Shown piece by piece: positions 15,067 through 23,916 of a DNA stretch of 64,000 nucleotides. A program made the translations under genes and the position numbers. The notes below the pieces were generated by a model. The model saw only the letters and a list, made by a program, of their open reading frames with translations. It did no database searches and was not told where the DNA came from. The first letter of the stretch is position 1, and every line of letters starts with the position of its first letter. The stretch is from JBAYIE01 sp965279165 (GTDB lineage Bacteria; Bacteroidota; Bacteroidia; UKL13-3): contig OZ257140.1 in assembly GCA_965279165.1 (NCBI GenBank), positions 496,001 to 560,000 of the forward strand, read 5' to 3'.

Positions 15067-16860
15067 TTAATCCAATTTCAAGACCGCCATAAACGCACTC
15101 TGCGGAATTTCTACCGAACCAACCTGACGCATCCGTTTCTTACCTTCTTTTTGCTTTTCCAACAATTTACGTTTACGCGAAATATCACCTCCATAACATT
15201 TTGCTGTTACATCTTTTCGGAGTGCTTTGATGGTTTCGCGTGCAATTACCTTGGCACCGATACTCGCCTGAATCGGAATTTCGAACTGGTGGCGCGGAAT
15301 CAACTCTTTCAATTTCTCGCAAATGCGTTTTCCCCAATCATACGCACGATCGCGGTGAATGATGGCTGATAACGCATCTACATTATCTTTGTTCAATAGA
15401 ATATCAAGCTTTACCAATTCCGATTTAACATATCCTATTGGATGGTAATCGAACGAGGCATATCCTTTCGAGATTGTTTTTAATTTATCAAAGAAATCAA
15501 ATACAACTTCCGCCAAAGGCATATCAAATTTTAGTTCTACCCTATCTGCAGTTAAATACACTTGGTTTTTTAAAATGCCACGTTTACCCAAACATAGCGA
15601 CATAATTGGACCGATGTATTCGGAACGACTAATCATGGTTGCGCTAATAAATGGCTCTTCTATATAGCTAATCTGATTAACTTCCGGCAAATCACTCGGA
15701 TTATTTACAACAACCATCTCCTCTTTGTTGGTATAACAATGGTAACTCACATTGGGAACCGTTGTAATAACGGTCATGTTAAACTCCCGCTCCAAACGTT
15801 CCTGAATAATTTCCATATGCAGCATACCCAAGAATCCGCAACGAAACCCGAAACCCAAGGCTGCCGAACTTTCCGGTTCAAAGGTTAAGGAGGCATCATT
15901 CAACTGCAGCTTATACATACTCTCCCGCAATTCTTCAAAATCTTCTGTATCTACCGGATAAATACCTGCAAACACCATTGGTTTCACATCTTCAAAACCA
16001 TGCACCAAATCAGCCGTTGGATTTAATACAGTAGTTAAGGTATCTCCAACCTTTACTTCACGTGCTTCTTTAATTCCTGAAATTATATACCCAACATCAC
16101 CTGCTTTAACTTCCGCACGTGGTTCCATATCCAAACGCAAAACGCCAACTTCATCTGCCAGATATTCTTTGCCGGTTGCCATAAACTTTACTTTGTCGCC
16201 CTTTTTCAAAACGCCGTCATATACCCTGAAATAGGCAATAATTCCTCTAAACGAGTTAAAAACCGAATCGAAAATTAGCGCCTTTAAAGGTTTTGCTTCT
16301 TCTCCTTTTGGAGCAGGAACACGTTCCACAATGGCATGCAAAATTTCGTGTACTCCCTGTCCGGTTTTACCGCTTGAGCGTAAAATATCTTCATGTTTGC
16401 AACCAATTAATTCGATAATCTGATCGCTCACTTCTTCGGGCATACTCGATGGCAGATCTATTTTATTTAATACCGGTATTATCTCTAATCCTTGGTCGAT
16501 GGCTAAATATAGATTAGAGATGGTTTGTGCTTGTATTCCCTGCGACGAATCCACGATTAACAAAGCGCCATCACAAGCCGCGATCGAACGCGAAACTTCG
16601 TAACTAAAATCCACATGTCCGGGTGTATCAATTAAATTGAGTACGTATTTTTCGCCTTTGTACACATAATCCATTTGAATGGCGTGGCTTTTGATTGTAA
16701 TACCACGTTCCCTTTCCAAATCCATATCATCCAATACCTGAGCCTCCATATCCCGTTTCGAAACGGTATGGGTATATTCGAGTAATCGGTCGGCAAGCGT
16801 ACTTTTCCCGTGATCTATATGAGCTATAATACAAAAGTTGCGAATATTCTTCATCGACAT
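15067..16860 (-). CDS. lepA: elongation factor 4 (LepA), back-translocating GTPase
   Basis: A 597-residue translational GTPase of normal family length. GTP-binding motifs: 'AHIDHGKST' (G1), 'RERGITIKS' (G2), 'DTPGHVDF' (G3), 'NKIDLP' (G4). The EF-4-specific C-terminal domain is present: 'FDYHPIGYVKSELVKLDILLN', 'CYGGDISRKRKLLEKQKEGKKRMRQVG' and the ending 'IPQSAFMAVLKLD'. The protein acts on ribosomes and affects translation under stress. The start at 16860 (MSMKNIRNF) could equally be the second Met, two codons on. A TATTTTCG sequence upstream is a fair promoter -7 element. Two palindromic 53-bp repeats follow the stop codon. Confidence 0.98.
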   Translation of the reverse strand: MSMKNIRNFCIIAHIDHGKSTLADRLLEYTHTVSKRDMEAQVLDDMDLERERGITIKSHAIQMDYVYKGEKYVLNLIDTPGHVDFSYEVSRSIAACDGALLIVDSSQGIQAQTISNLYLAIDQGLEIIPVLNKIDLPSSMPEEVSDQIIELIGCKHEDILRSSGKTGQGVHEILHAIVERVPAPKGEEAKPLKALIFDSVFNSFRGIIAYFRVYDGVLKKGDKVKFMATGKEYLADEVGVLRLDMEPRAEVKAGDVGYIISGIKEAREVKVGDTLTTVLNPTADLVHGFEDVKPMVFAGIYPVDTEDFEELRESMYKLQLNDASLTFEPESSAALGFGFRCGFLGMLHMEIIQERLEREFNMTVITTVPNVSYHCYTNKEEMVVVNNPSDLPEVNQISYIEEPFISATMISRSEYIGPIMSLCLGKRGILKNQVYLTADRVELKFDMPLAEVVFDFFDKLKTISKGYASFDYHPIGYVKSELVKLDILLNKDNVDALSAIIHRDRAYDWGKRICEKLKELIPRHQFEIPIQASIGAKVIARETIKALRKDVTAKCYGGDISRKRKLLEKQKEGKKRMRQVGSVEIPQSAFMAVLKLD

Positions 16861-16941
16861 AATTTACTCTAAAAAGTTAAATGAGGTGCGAAAATAGGCT
16901 TTCGAAAGGGTATTTTGAAATTTGTTGGAATATAGTAGGAA

Positions 16942-17004
16942 TTGGTGCTTGGTTATTGGTGCTTAGTCAATGGTGCCAAGTTATTCGTGCTTGGTGCTTA
17001 GTGC
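16942..17004. repeat. degenerate 7-base tandem array (TTGGTGC type)
   Basis: Units TTGGTGC, TTGGTTA, TTGGTGC, TTAGTCA, ATGGTGC, CAAGTTA, TTCGTGC, TTGGTGC, TTAGTGC in exact register. It lies in the 307-base gap between the S46 peptidase gene and lepA. Confidence 0.8.
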
Positions 17005-17030
17005 CCTAAGCTTGGGCGGATTACTGTGAA

Positions 17031-17067
17031 CCAATGACAACTGACAACTGACAATTGACAAATGACC
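17031..17067. repeat. degenerate 7-base tandem array (CTGACAA type)
   Basis: Units CCAATGA-C, then AACTGAC, AACTGAC, AATTGAC, AAATGAC; same 307-base gap as the previous array but a different unit sequence. It runs into the T tract of the S46 terminator. Confidence 0.8.
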
Positions 17068-17103
17068 AAAAAAAAGGGCCAACGGTATTCCTACCATCAG
17101 CCC
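17068..17103 (-). terminator. rho-independent terminator after the S46 peptidase gene
   Basis: On the minus strand: GGGCTGATGGTA, loop GGAA, TACCGTTGGCCC, then eight T (17068-17075). The 12-base stem is complete when G-U pairs are allowed. It is 65 bases after the stop codon of the peptidase gene. Confidence 0.8.
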
Positions 17104-17167
17104 CAATTCTATATCTACGCAAAACGTGCATAGGCACAAGGCGCTATGCACAACGCACTATTCAACC

Positions 17168-19303
17168 CTATTTAACAAGATTCAACTCGCCAATAATATT
17201 ACCCGCTTCTCCGTATTTGTCGATTAAAAACAATACATAACGAATATCTACATTGATGGTACGTTTGTATTTTTGATCAAATACGATATCGCCACTCATG
17301 GCTTCCCAGTTCCCGTCAAAAGCAAGACCTATTAACTGTCCTTCGCCATTGATTACCGGACTTCCACTGTTTCCTCCGGTTATATCGTTATTGGTTATAA
17401 AGGCAACAGGCATTTTTCCATTCGACATCTGGTATGCACCAAAATCTTTCTTACCATACAAATCTATTAAGCGTTGTGGCACGGTAAATTCTACATCATT
17501 TGGATTGTATTTCTCCATTACGCCATCCAAAGTTGTGGTAAAATCATAATGAACCCCATCTTTGGGATCATACGATTGCACACTGCCATAAGTTAAACGT
17601 AAAGAGGAATTGGCATCCGGATAAAATGTTTTGCCCGGTTGCATTTCCATTAATCCCTTCACATACAAACGACCTTCTTTTCCTGTTGCAGCTGTAAAAT
17701 CATCTACTTTGGATTTGTAGTTATTCAAGTAATTGGTATAGAATGAAACAACAACTTTATATAATATATCTTTTTGAACTGCCTTTACCGAAGGTTTCTT
17801 TAAAAACGCTTCATACTTTTCGCGGGAAGCGAACATACTTTTGGCATATACCTGAGCAGCATATTTTTTAAATGCTTCCTCCGGTGTTTTACCCATTTTT
17901 AATAAGGTAGCCATTTCTGCCGGATGCTGGTCTTTGGGTACATTCATATAATACATCAACAAAATCTGACCCATTATCTTTTCGTCGGCCGAAGGGAAAA
18001 AGCTTTCATAATAACGGTTCATGTTCTTGGAAGCCATAGCCAGCGCTTTATTTGCTGCTGCAGTATCTTTTGCGGTTTCGTACGCATACATACTAAATGC
18101 AATTCCACTGATATGGATACCAAACAATCCTTCATTTAAATAAGTACGTTGTATTGCATATGGACGATAAGCATCATAAGCTGCAGAAACATTCTTTAAA
18201 ACATTCTGGTATTCCGCTTTTCCATTAGCCCATTTTGCAAAATCAGCTTCCGATGCTTGTTTGAATTCATACACTTTTAAGCGTTTTAATTGCTCGGTTT
18301 GTCCGATAAAATATTTCCAGTAATTAGCAACCGAAGCATATTGCGCAGAAAGGGTTAAGCGGTCCTTTTCGCTTTTGTTCATTACTTCTTTCCACGCCTT
18401 CAAACGAATATCGCGTAAACTCACAATCGTTGGATTAACTTGGTTTTGTGCAATTTCAATTCCTTGCGAAAACTCATATCGGTTGGTACGTCCGGGAAAA
18501 CCATAGATCATGGCATAATCTCCTTCTTTTACACCTTTCATCGAAACCGGTAAAGAATGTTTTGGTTGGTAAGGAACATTTTCGGTTGAATAAGTTGCAG
18601 GTTTGTTGTCTTTTCCTGCATAAATACGAAACATGCTAAAATCACCGGTATGACGAGGCCAAACCCAATTATCCGGGTCGCCACCAAATTTACCAATATT
18701 TTGCGGTGGAGTTCCTACCAAACGGATATCTGTAAATTTCTCAAAAATGAATATATAATAGGCATTTCCTTTAAACATCTCACGAACTTGTGCTTCGTAA
18801 TGCGTTCCTTTGGTAGCCTCATCCGTTAGTTTTTTATAAATTGTTTGAAGTTTTGTTGCCCTGTCCTTTTCAGCAACATCTTTCAACTCCGCCATAACTT
18901 TTTCGGTTACGTCATCCATGCGTTGTACAATAGAAACCCACATGCCTGGTTTGGCACGCTCTTGTTTCATTTCCTTTGCCCAAAACCCGTTATCCAGGAT
19001 ATTATCCTGCTCGGTTGACAAGGAAGCAATTGCATCGTAACCACAATGGTGGTTAGTTAATACCAATCCTTTAGAAGAAATGATTTCTCCGGTACAACCT
19101 CCGTTAAACCAAACAATTGCATCCTTTAAACTCGAATTATTTACATCATACAATTGCTCCGGTGTAAGTTTTAAACCCAACTGTTGCATCTGTTCATAAT
19201 TATACTTTTTTAAAAGCATCGGCAACCACATTCCTTCATCGGCTTTTGCCACATATTGCATTAACGTACTGAACGTCAATAATCCAATTAATAGTTTTTT
19301 CAT
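17168..19303 (-). CDS. S46 family dipeptidyl peptidase, DPP7-like
   Basis: A 711-residue exported peptidase of full length. Signal peptide 1-21 (ending VAKA). The catalytic His is in 'LVLTNHHCGYDA' (about residue 86) and the catalytic Ser in 'DITGGNSGSPVINGEGQLIG'. The following 'LAFDGNWEAMSGDI' has Gly at the position that is Arg in DPP11 (Asp/Glu-specific), pointing to the DPP7 type, which removes dipeptides with hydrophobic P1 residues. These enzymes work in the periplasm in peptide-utilising Bacteroidota. It has its own promoter (19327-19359) and terminator (17068-17103), so it is monocistronic. The specificity call is an inference from one residue. Confidence 0.93.
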   Translation of the reverse strand: MKKLLIGLLTFSTLMQYVAKADEGMWLPMLLKKYNYEQMQQLGLKLTPEQLYDVNNSSLKDAIVWFNGGCTGEIISSKGLVLTNHHCGYDAIASLSTEQDNILDNGFWAKEMKQERAKPGMWVSIVQRMDDVTEKVMAELKDVAEKDRATKLQTIYKKLTDEATKGTHYEAQVREMFKGNAYYIFIFEKFTDIRLVGTPPQNIGKFGGDPDNWVWPRHTGDFSMFRIYAGKDNKPATYSTENVPYQPKHSLPVSMKGVKEGDYAMIYGFPGRTNRYEFSQGIEIAQNQVNPTIVSLRDIRLKAWKEVMNKSEKDRLTLSAQYASVANYWKYFIGQTEQLKRLKVYEFKQASEADFAKWANGKAEYQNVLKNVSAAYDAYRPYAIQRTYLNEGLFGIHISGIAFSMYAYETAKDTAAANKALAMASKNMNRYYESFFPSADEKIMGQILLMYYMNVPKDQHPAEMATLLKMGKTPEEAFKKYAAQVYAKSMFASREKYEAFLKKPSVKAVQKDILYKVVVSFYTNYLNNYKSKVDDFTAATGKEGRLYVKGLMEMQPGKTFYPDANSSLRLTYGSVQSYDPKDGVHYDFTTTLDGVMEKYNPNDVEFTVPQRLIDLYGKKDFGAYQMSNGKMPVAFITNNDITGGNSGSPVINGEGQLIGLAFDGNWEAMSGDIVFDQKYKRTINVDIRYVLFLIDKYGEAGNIIGELNLVK

Positions 19304-19326
19304 TTTTTTAATTAAAAATTGTGCGG

Positions 19327-19359
19327 CGAAACTATCAATTTTACCGATAAAAGCCGCAA
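19327..19359 (-). promoter_or_regulatory. promoter of the S46 peptidase gene
   Basis: Reading on the minus strand, TTG (19357-19359), a 22-base spacer, then TAGTTTCG (19327-19334), which fits the Bacteroidota promoter with the common TTCG variant. The ATG follows 24 bases later. Confidence 0.5.
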
Positions 19360-19444
19360 GAATATTTTTTAAACGGCAAATATTTAAGTCTGCTGACTAT
19401 TAATGACTAAAATATATTTTAGGAAACATAATAATTAATTAACA

Positions 19445-19472
19445 TTGCTAAAATTAGTCAGCACTACATTTG
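19445..19472 (+). promoter_or_regulatory. promoter of the PiT gene with an overlapping Pho half-site
   Basis: TTG at 19445-19447, a 17-base spacer and TACATTTG at 19465-19472: a perfect Bacteroidota promoter. TTAACAT at 19439-19445 overlaps the -33 element and matches the 7-base half-site found in the candidate Pho boxes; the adjoining repeats are weak. The ATG (19486) is only 13 bases after the -7 box, so the leader is very short. Confidence 0.65.
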
Positions 19473-19485
19473 ACCACTTAAAATT

Positions 19486-20886
19486 ATGTTCGGATTAGAC
19501 ACAACGCTCACCGCACTTCTTGTATTTTGCATTATACTGGCTTGCGCTTTTGAATTTATTAACGGCTTTCACGACACTGCAAATGCAGTTGCAACGGTAA
19601 TTTATACCAACTCATTAAAACCTTGGGTAGCGGTTGTTTGGTCGGGGATATGGAATTCGCTTGGGGTATTTGCAGGTGGAATAGCAGTGGCAATGGGTAT
19701 TAGTAACTTATTACCGGTTGAGGTTTTAACCGACCCCGACGTTTCGCATAATGTTGCTTTGATATTATCTTTATTAATTACTGCTATTGCATGGAATTTG
19801 GGTACTTGGTATTATGGCATACCTTGTTCAAGTTCCCATACTTTGGTTGGCTCTATTTTAGGTGTTGGACTCGCATTTTCATTTATTGCCGAAAAACCGG
19901 GTTCTTACGTAAACTGGGGTAAGGCCGGCGATATCGGATTGTCGCTATTGCTTTCTCCATTGGTAGGATTTAGTTTGGCTATTTTGTTTATGTATATCCT
20001 GCGACAAGTGGTGAAGAAAAAAGCAATTTTTAAAGAACCGGATACTACCATGCCTCCGCCATTTTGGATACGTTCCTTATTGCTTCTAACTTGTACCAGT
20101 GTAAGTTTCTCGCATGGTAGCAATGATGGACAAAAGGGTGTTGGGTTAATGATGTTGATATTGATTGCAATGGTTCCCGGATATTTTGCTATCGATCATA
20201 CGCAAAGTGTACTGGAGTATAGAAAAGAAATTAAAGAAGTACAATTGGTATTGGATAAAGTAAGTGTGGAGCAATTAAATAAAGCCGATAGCTTCGAATT
20301 TGCCAAAATTGATAACCTTGTAGATGATTTAGATAAAAGGGTAAATGTGGCAAATAGTTTTCTTGCTTACAAAGATGATGAGCAGTTTGCTATTCGTAAG
20401 GACATTATTCTGATTGGAAAATCATCAAAAAAATTATTGGCTAGCGAAAACCTGAATTTGAGTTCAAAAGATAAAAAAACATTTAAAACCCATGTTGATG
20501 GACTCAAATCTCTTACCGAATATGCGCCATACTGGGTTATACTTATTATTTCGCTATCTCTTGGTTTAGGAACCATGATTGGATGGAAACGAATTGTGAA
20601 AACAATTGGTGAAAAAATAGGAAAACAACATTTAACCTATGCCCAAGGTGCTTCAGCCGAATTGGTAGCTGCAGGTACAATTAGTTTGTCTACCTGGCTC
20701 GGATTGCCGGTAAGTACAACACAGGTACTTTCATCCGGTGTTGCTGGTAGTATGGTGGCAAGCAAAGGAATCAAGAATTTACAAGGTAAAACAATCAAGA
20801 GCATATTTATTGCATGGGTACTCACATTGCCTGTAACTATTTTGCTTTCCGGAATATTGTATCTTTCCTTCCGCGCTATTTTATAG
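19486..20886 (+). CDS. inorganic phosphate transporter, PiT family
   Basis: A 466-residue membrane protein with the PiT signature 'INGFHDTANAVATVIYTNSL' (residues about 24-43) and the inverted-repeat counterparts 'SFSHGSNDGQKGVG' and 'WLGLPVSTTQVLSSGVAGSM'. About ten transmembrane helices are split by a charged cytoplasmic insert of about 100 residues (roughly 245-345). It carries phosphate with a cation (H+ or Na+). A PhoU-like partner gene, common beside PiT genes, is absent. An OprP-type porin gene follows 443 bases downstream, so the two probably take phosphate through the inner and outer membranes. Regulation by the PhoB-like regulator is inferred from sites at 19439 and 21276. Confidence 0.93.
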   Translation: MFGLDTTLTALLVFCIILACAFEFINGFHDTANAVATVIYTNSLKPWVAVVWSGIWNSLGVFAGGIAVAMGISNLLPVEVLTDPDVSHNVALILSLLITAIAWNLGTWYYGIPCSSSHTLVGSILGVGLAFSFIAEKPGSYVNWGKAGDIGLSLLLSPLVGFSLAILFMYILRQVVKKKAIFKEPDTTMPPPFWIRSLLLLTCTSVSFSHGSNDGQKGVGLMMLILIAMVPGYFAIDHTQSVLEYRKEIKEVQLVLDKVSVEQLNKADSFEFAKIDNLVDDLDKRVNVANSFLAYKDDEQFAIRKDIILIGKSSKKLLASENLNLSSKDKKTFKTHVDGLKSLTEYAPYWVILIISLSLGLGTMIGWKRIVKTIGEKIGKQHLTYAQGASAELVAAGTISLSTWLGLPVSTTQVLSSGVAGSMVASKGIKNLQGKTIKSIFIAWVLTLPVTILLSGILYLSFRAIL

Positions 20887-21329
20887 ACATTTACATTTAA
20901 CCTTTATTAAGGTATCCTGACTCAATAAATACATTTGATCCGGATAACATGTACTTTAGCTGCACATAAGCTTCTTGTACCCACCATTTTATTTCGATAA
21001 ATCAGCCTACTTACATTCCATTCCATTTTTCTGTATTACCCATTCTTATTTAATCGTTTTAATTTATGCTTAGTATGATACTATTATTCTTACAAACATT
21101 ACAACTTATCCTATAAATGATATTCGTTTAAATAGCTCGTTGTATCAGTGTCGGTTACTAATATGAATAACATTAAATATACATTATAGTAACATACATA
21201 TATGATTGAATATCTATACTTTATAGAAAATTCACGAGTCGCTTAACATTAATTTAATATTAGAAACACACAAGCATAACATTGTCTTAACATATTTGCG
21301 CCCAAATAAAGAAAAACAAGCAGGCATTT
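20887..21329. other. regulatory intergenic region before the porin gene
   Basis: 443 AT-rich bases without a gene. The last 60 bases contain a candidate Pho box (21276-21293) and a weak -7 element CATATTTG (21291-21298). I see no terminator for the PiT gene and nothing identifiable in 20900-21240. Confidence 0.5.
21276..21293 (+). promoter_or_regulatory. candidate Pho-box-like site before the porin gene
   Basis: ATAACAT-tgtc-TTAACAT, two 7-base direct repeats spaced by 4 bases. It shares GCATAACATTnnCTTAAC with the site before the PhoB-like regulator (7356-7373), and overlaps the weak -7 element. Another TTAACAT is at 21243-21249. Confidence 0.55.
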
Positions 21330-22604
21330 ATGTTAAAAAACAGACTTTTACTTCTCTTTGGCGTTTTGACCACAGGGTTTATAAACGCCCAGGTAACAGA
21401 TTCTTCACATCAACAGATGCAACTGCAATCGGTACCACCAGTTGAAATTACCGGGCAGGAAAGTCGCCAAAATAACCAACTCCCCAAAGCCACCAACTGG
21501 TACGATAATATCCAGATCAGGGGATATATGCAGGTTAGGTATAACCGTTTACTCGAAACCAACGACAAACTGAAATGTGAGCAATGTGATAAATCATGGG
21601 GTAACGACGGCGGATTTTTTATACGAAGGATGCGGGTTATTATTTATGGCCAAATATCAAAAAAAGTATATGTATACATCCAACCTGATTTTGCAAGTGC
21701 GCCATCGTCCACTACTGCGCATTTTGCTCAGTTAAGAGATGCCTACCTAGATTTAGGATTAGACGATAAAAACGAATTTCGCTTTCGTATCGGTCAAAGT
21801 AAAGTGCCTTATGGTTTCGAAAATATGCAATCAAGCCAAAACAGGTTACCTCTGGATCGTAATGATGCTTTAAATAGTGCCGTTTCGAATGAACGCGATT
21901 TAGGTGTTTTCTTTTATTGGGCTCCAAAACCCAAACGTGATTTATTTGCTTCCTTGGTAAGAGACGGATTAAAAGGTTCCGGTGATTATGGTGTTTTTGG
22001 ATTAGGTGCATACAATGGTCAAACAGCCAATAAACCGGAAGCCAACAACAACCAACATATTGTGGCACGATTTACCTATCCGTTTCAGTATAAAAAACAA
22101 ATTATAGAAATGGGAATTCAGGGATACACCGGAAATTTCGTCATTGCACCCGATCAATTATCCAAAGGGGTAAAATATAAAACCGACTTGAATTATACCG
22201 ACCAACGTGCCGCTGCAACTTTTGTTTTATATCCTAAACCATTTGGAATCCAGGCTGAATATAATATAGGTATTGGACCGGAATACAATGTTGTTACCGA
22301 CTCTATTGAATCACAAAAATTAAAAGGAGGATACATTACTTTGAGTTATCAGGCACATTATAAAAAGCAGATAATTATGCCATTTGTTAGGTATCAGATT
22401 TATGATGGTGGCAAAAAACATGAGAAAGATGCCAGAAGTTATAATGTAGAAGAATATGAAGTGGGTATCGAATGGCAAATTTTTAAGTCATTTGAATTGG
22501 TAACGATGTATACGGTTTCAGATAGAAGATTTGAAGATTATACCTTACAAGCTAACCGCCAATCTGGTCAATTGCTACGCATACAAGCACAGATTAATTT
22601 TTAA
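21330..22604 (+). CDS. phosphate-selective porin O/P family protein
   Basis: A 424-residue outer-membrane protein with a signal peptide (MLKNRLLLLFGVLTTGFINA). After a low-complexity linker it enters the OprP/OprO barrel: 'DNIQIRGYMQVRYNRLLETND', 'GGFFIRRMRVIIYGQISKKVYVYIQPDFA', 'LRDAYLDLGLDDKNEFRFRIGQSKVPYGFENMQSSQNRLPLDR'. The R-R-M/A-R and G-Q-x-K-x-P-(Y/F)-(G/S)-x-E motifs are diagnostic. It ends 'QLLRIQAQINF' with a C-terminal Phe, as expected for a Bam-assembled barrel. The candidate Pho box upstream and the PiT gene before it support a role in phosphate uptake. It is convergent with the epimerase gene 16 bases away. Confidence 0.9.
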   Translation: MLKNRLLLLFGVLTTGFINAQVTDSSHQQMQLQSVPPVEITGQESRQNNQLPKATNWYDNIQIRGYMQVRYNRLLETNDKLKCEQCDKSWGNDGGFFIRRMRVIIYGQISKKVYVYIQPDFASAPSSTTAHFAQLRDAYLDLGLDDKNEFRFRIGQSKVPYGFENMQSSQNRLPLDRNDALNSAVSNERDLGVFFYWAPKPKRDLFASLVRDGLKGSGDYGVFGLGAYNGQTANKPEANNNQHIVARFTYPFQYKKQIIEMGIQGYTGNFVIAPDQLSKGVKYKTDLNYTDQRAAATFVLYPKPFGIQAEYNIGIGPEYNVVTDSIESQKLKGGYITLSYQAHYKKQIIMPFVRYQIYDGGKKHEKDARSYNVEEYEVGIEWQIFKSFELVTMYTVSDRRFEDYTLQANRQSGQLLRIQAQINF

Positions 22605-22620
22605 GCTGATCTAGGTTTAA

Positions 22621-23634
22621 TCAATAATCAACCGAGCTAAACATCATGCCATTTCGTTCAAAAGCAATACCTATCGGGTCTTGCTTCAAAATCAGAAATC
22701 CATCCAGATCAATATAATTAACACCGGCACACAAATGCATGGCTGAAGAAATTCCAAGAGAGGTTTCTATCATGCATCCAATCATGGTATGCATATTATT
22801 GGTCCTTGCTTCATTCAAAAGTCGAATGGCATTAATATAGCCACCGGTTTTCATGAGTTTAATATTGATGCCATGAAACTGGGTTTTAAGTAAATTGAAA
22901 TCCGCATCATCGCAAATACTTTCATCAGCGAAGAGTAGGTATGGAGAATTTGTTTTTAGGTACACGTACTCATCAAATAATCCGGCCGGCATGGGCTGTT
23001 CGATGAGCGTAATATTGTATGGGGTTAATGCATGCAAAAAAGCAAGTGTAGTTTCCGGATTTTTCCATGCTTCGTTTCCATCAATGATTAATGGCTGACG
23101 TGTTATGCGGTTAATCTCAGCAATCAAATCCAAGGCACTTTCCGAATCAACTTTTACTTTTAAGCGCGCAAACCGTTCCAAATTGTTGTGCTGATAAAAG
23201 TTTTCAATCTCCCCTATTTCCATGATTGGCAATGAAAAAGAAGTCTCCAAAGCTCTCGGGCGCTCTAATCCTAAAAATGTAAATAAATCTGTTTTATCTG
23301 CATGACACAAATAATGAATATATGCCGACTCAATGCCAAACCGAAGCGCATTAGGCAATCGAAGTTCAGTTAATAATTCCTGTAATTCATGCAAATCATT
23401 GATATCACAAGCACCTGCTGCAACAAATCGATGAAATCCATCTAAAATATTCTCAGGTGTTTCGTTATACCGAATATTTGGCGCCACCTCCCCCATCCCC
23501 TTCCACATCGAATTACTAACCGTAATAATCGAATTAATCTTAAATTCACTGGCATTACGCGAAATTTTCCACGTATACTTCAATTCCAATTTTACTTGTT
23601 CTATTTGCCAGTTGAGCATAATTATTTTATTCAA
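22621..23634 (-). CDS. enolase-superfamily dipeptide epimerase
   Basis: A 337-residue member of the muconate-lactonising subgroup of the enolase superfamily. Catalytic elements: 'RLKVKVD' (K-x-K, first acid/base Lys near 170), metal ligands in 'LIIDGNEAW' (Asp), 'TLIEQPM' (Glu) and 'LLFADESICD' (Asp), and the second Lys in 'INIKLMKTGG'. The D-E-S and K-x-x-K-x-G-G arrangement matches L-Ala-D/L-Glu (dipeptide) epimerases that recycle murein peptides; other specificities in the family are possible. The second Met (five codons in, at 23619) may be the true start, as homologues begin near 'LNWQIEQVKLELKYTWKI'. Confidence 0.87.
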   Translation of the reverse strand: MNKIIMLNWQIEQVKLELKYTWKISRNASEFKINSIITVSNSMWKGMGEVAPNIRYNETPENILDGFHRFVAAGACDINDLHELQELLTELRLPNALRFGIESAYIHYLCHADKTDLFTFLGLERPRALETSFSLPIMEIGEIENFYQHNNLERFARLKVKVDSESALDLIAEINRITRQPLIIDGNEAWKNPETTLAFLHALTPYNITLIEQPMPAGLFDEYVYLKTNSPYLLFADESICDDADFNLLKTQFHGINIKLMKTGGYINAIRLLNEARTNNMHTMIGCMIETSLGISSAMHLCAGVNYIDLDGFLILKQDPIGIAFERNGMMFSSVDY

Positions 23635-23692
23635 ACAAAGATTTTTTTTTGATTAAACGCAACAGTTAACAAAGATTTATTGCAGACCCCTC

Positions 23693-23796
23693 GTTTTGTA
23701 ATGTTGGGGCTTCCCATAAAGGGTGCGCCTCAACAACCTTCTATAACAACCATTCGTTGCTTACCTTCATGGTCGGGCATTCCGTTACGACAAAAC
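23693..23796. repeat. palindromic intergenic element (single copy here)
   Basis: Outer arms GTTTTGTA (23693-23700) and TTACGACAAAAC (23785-23796) are inverted repeats. Inside is a hairpin TTGGGGC (23704-23710)/GCCTCAA (23727-23733) with CCC/GGG closing the loop, and CAAC-cattc-GTTG. It is more GC-rich than the flanks. It looks like a REP or MITE-type element in the 282-base gap between two minus-strand genes; there is no second copy in the window. Confidence 0.4.
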
Positions 23797-23916
23797 AATA
23801 CTTTACAAAAATACCGCGCCATTAAAAGTTCATTCCGAATTACTTCCAACCCTTAAGAAATCAACTTATAGTAAAGATGTAATTAGATGCTTTTAAATTT
23901 TCCGTTGCCAAAAGTA

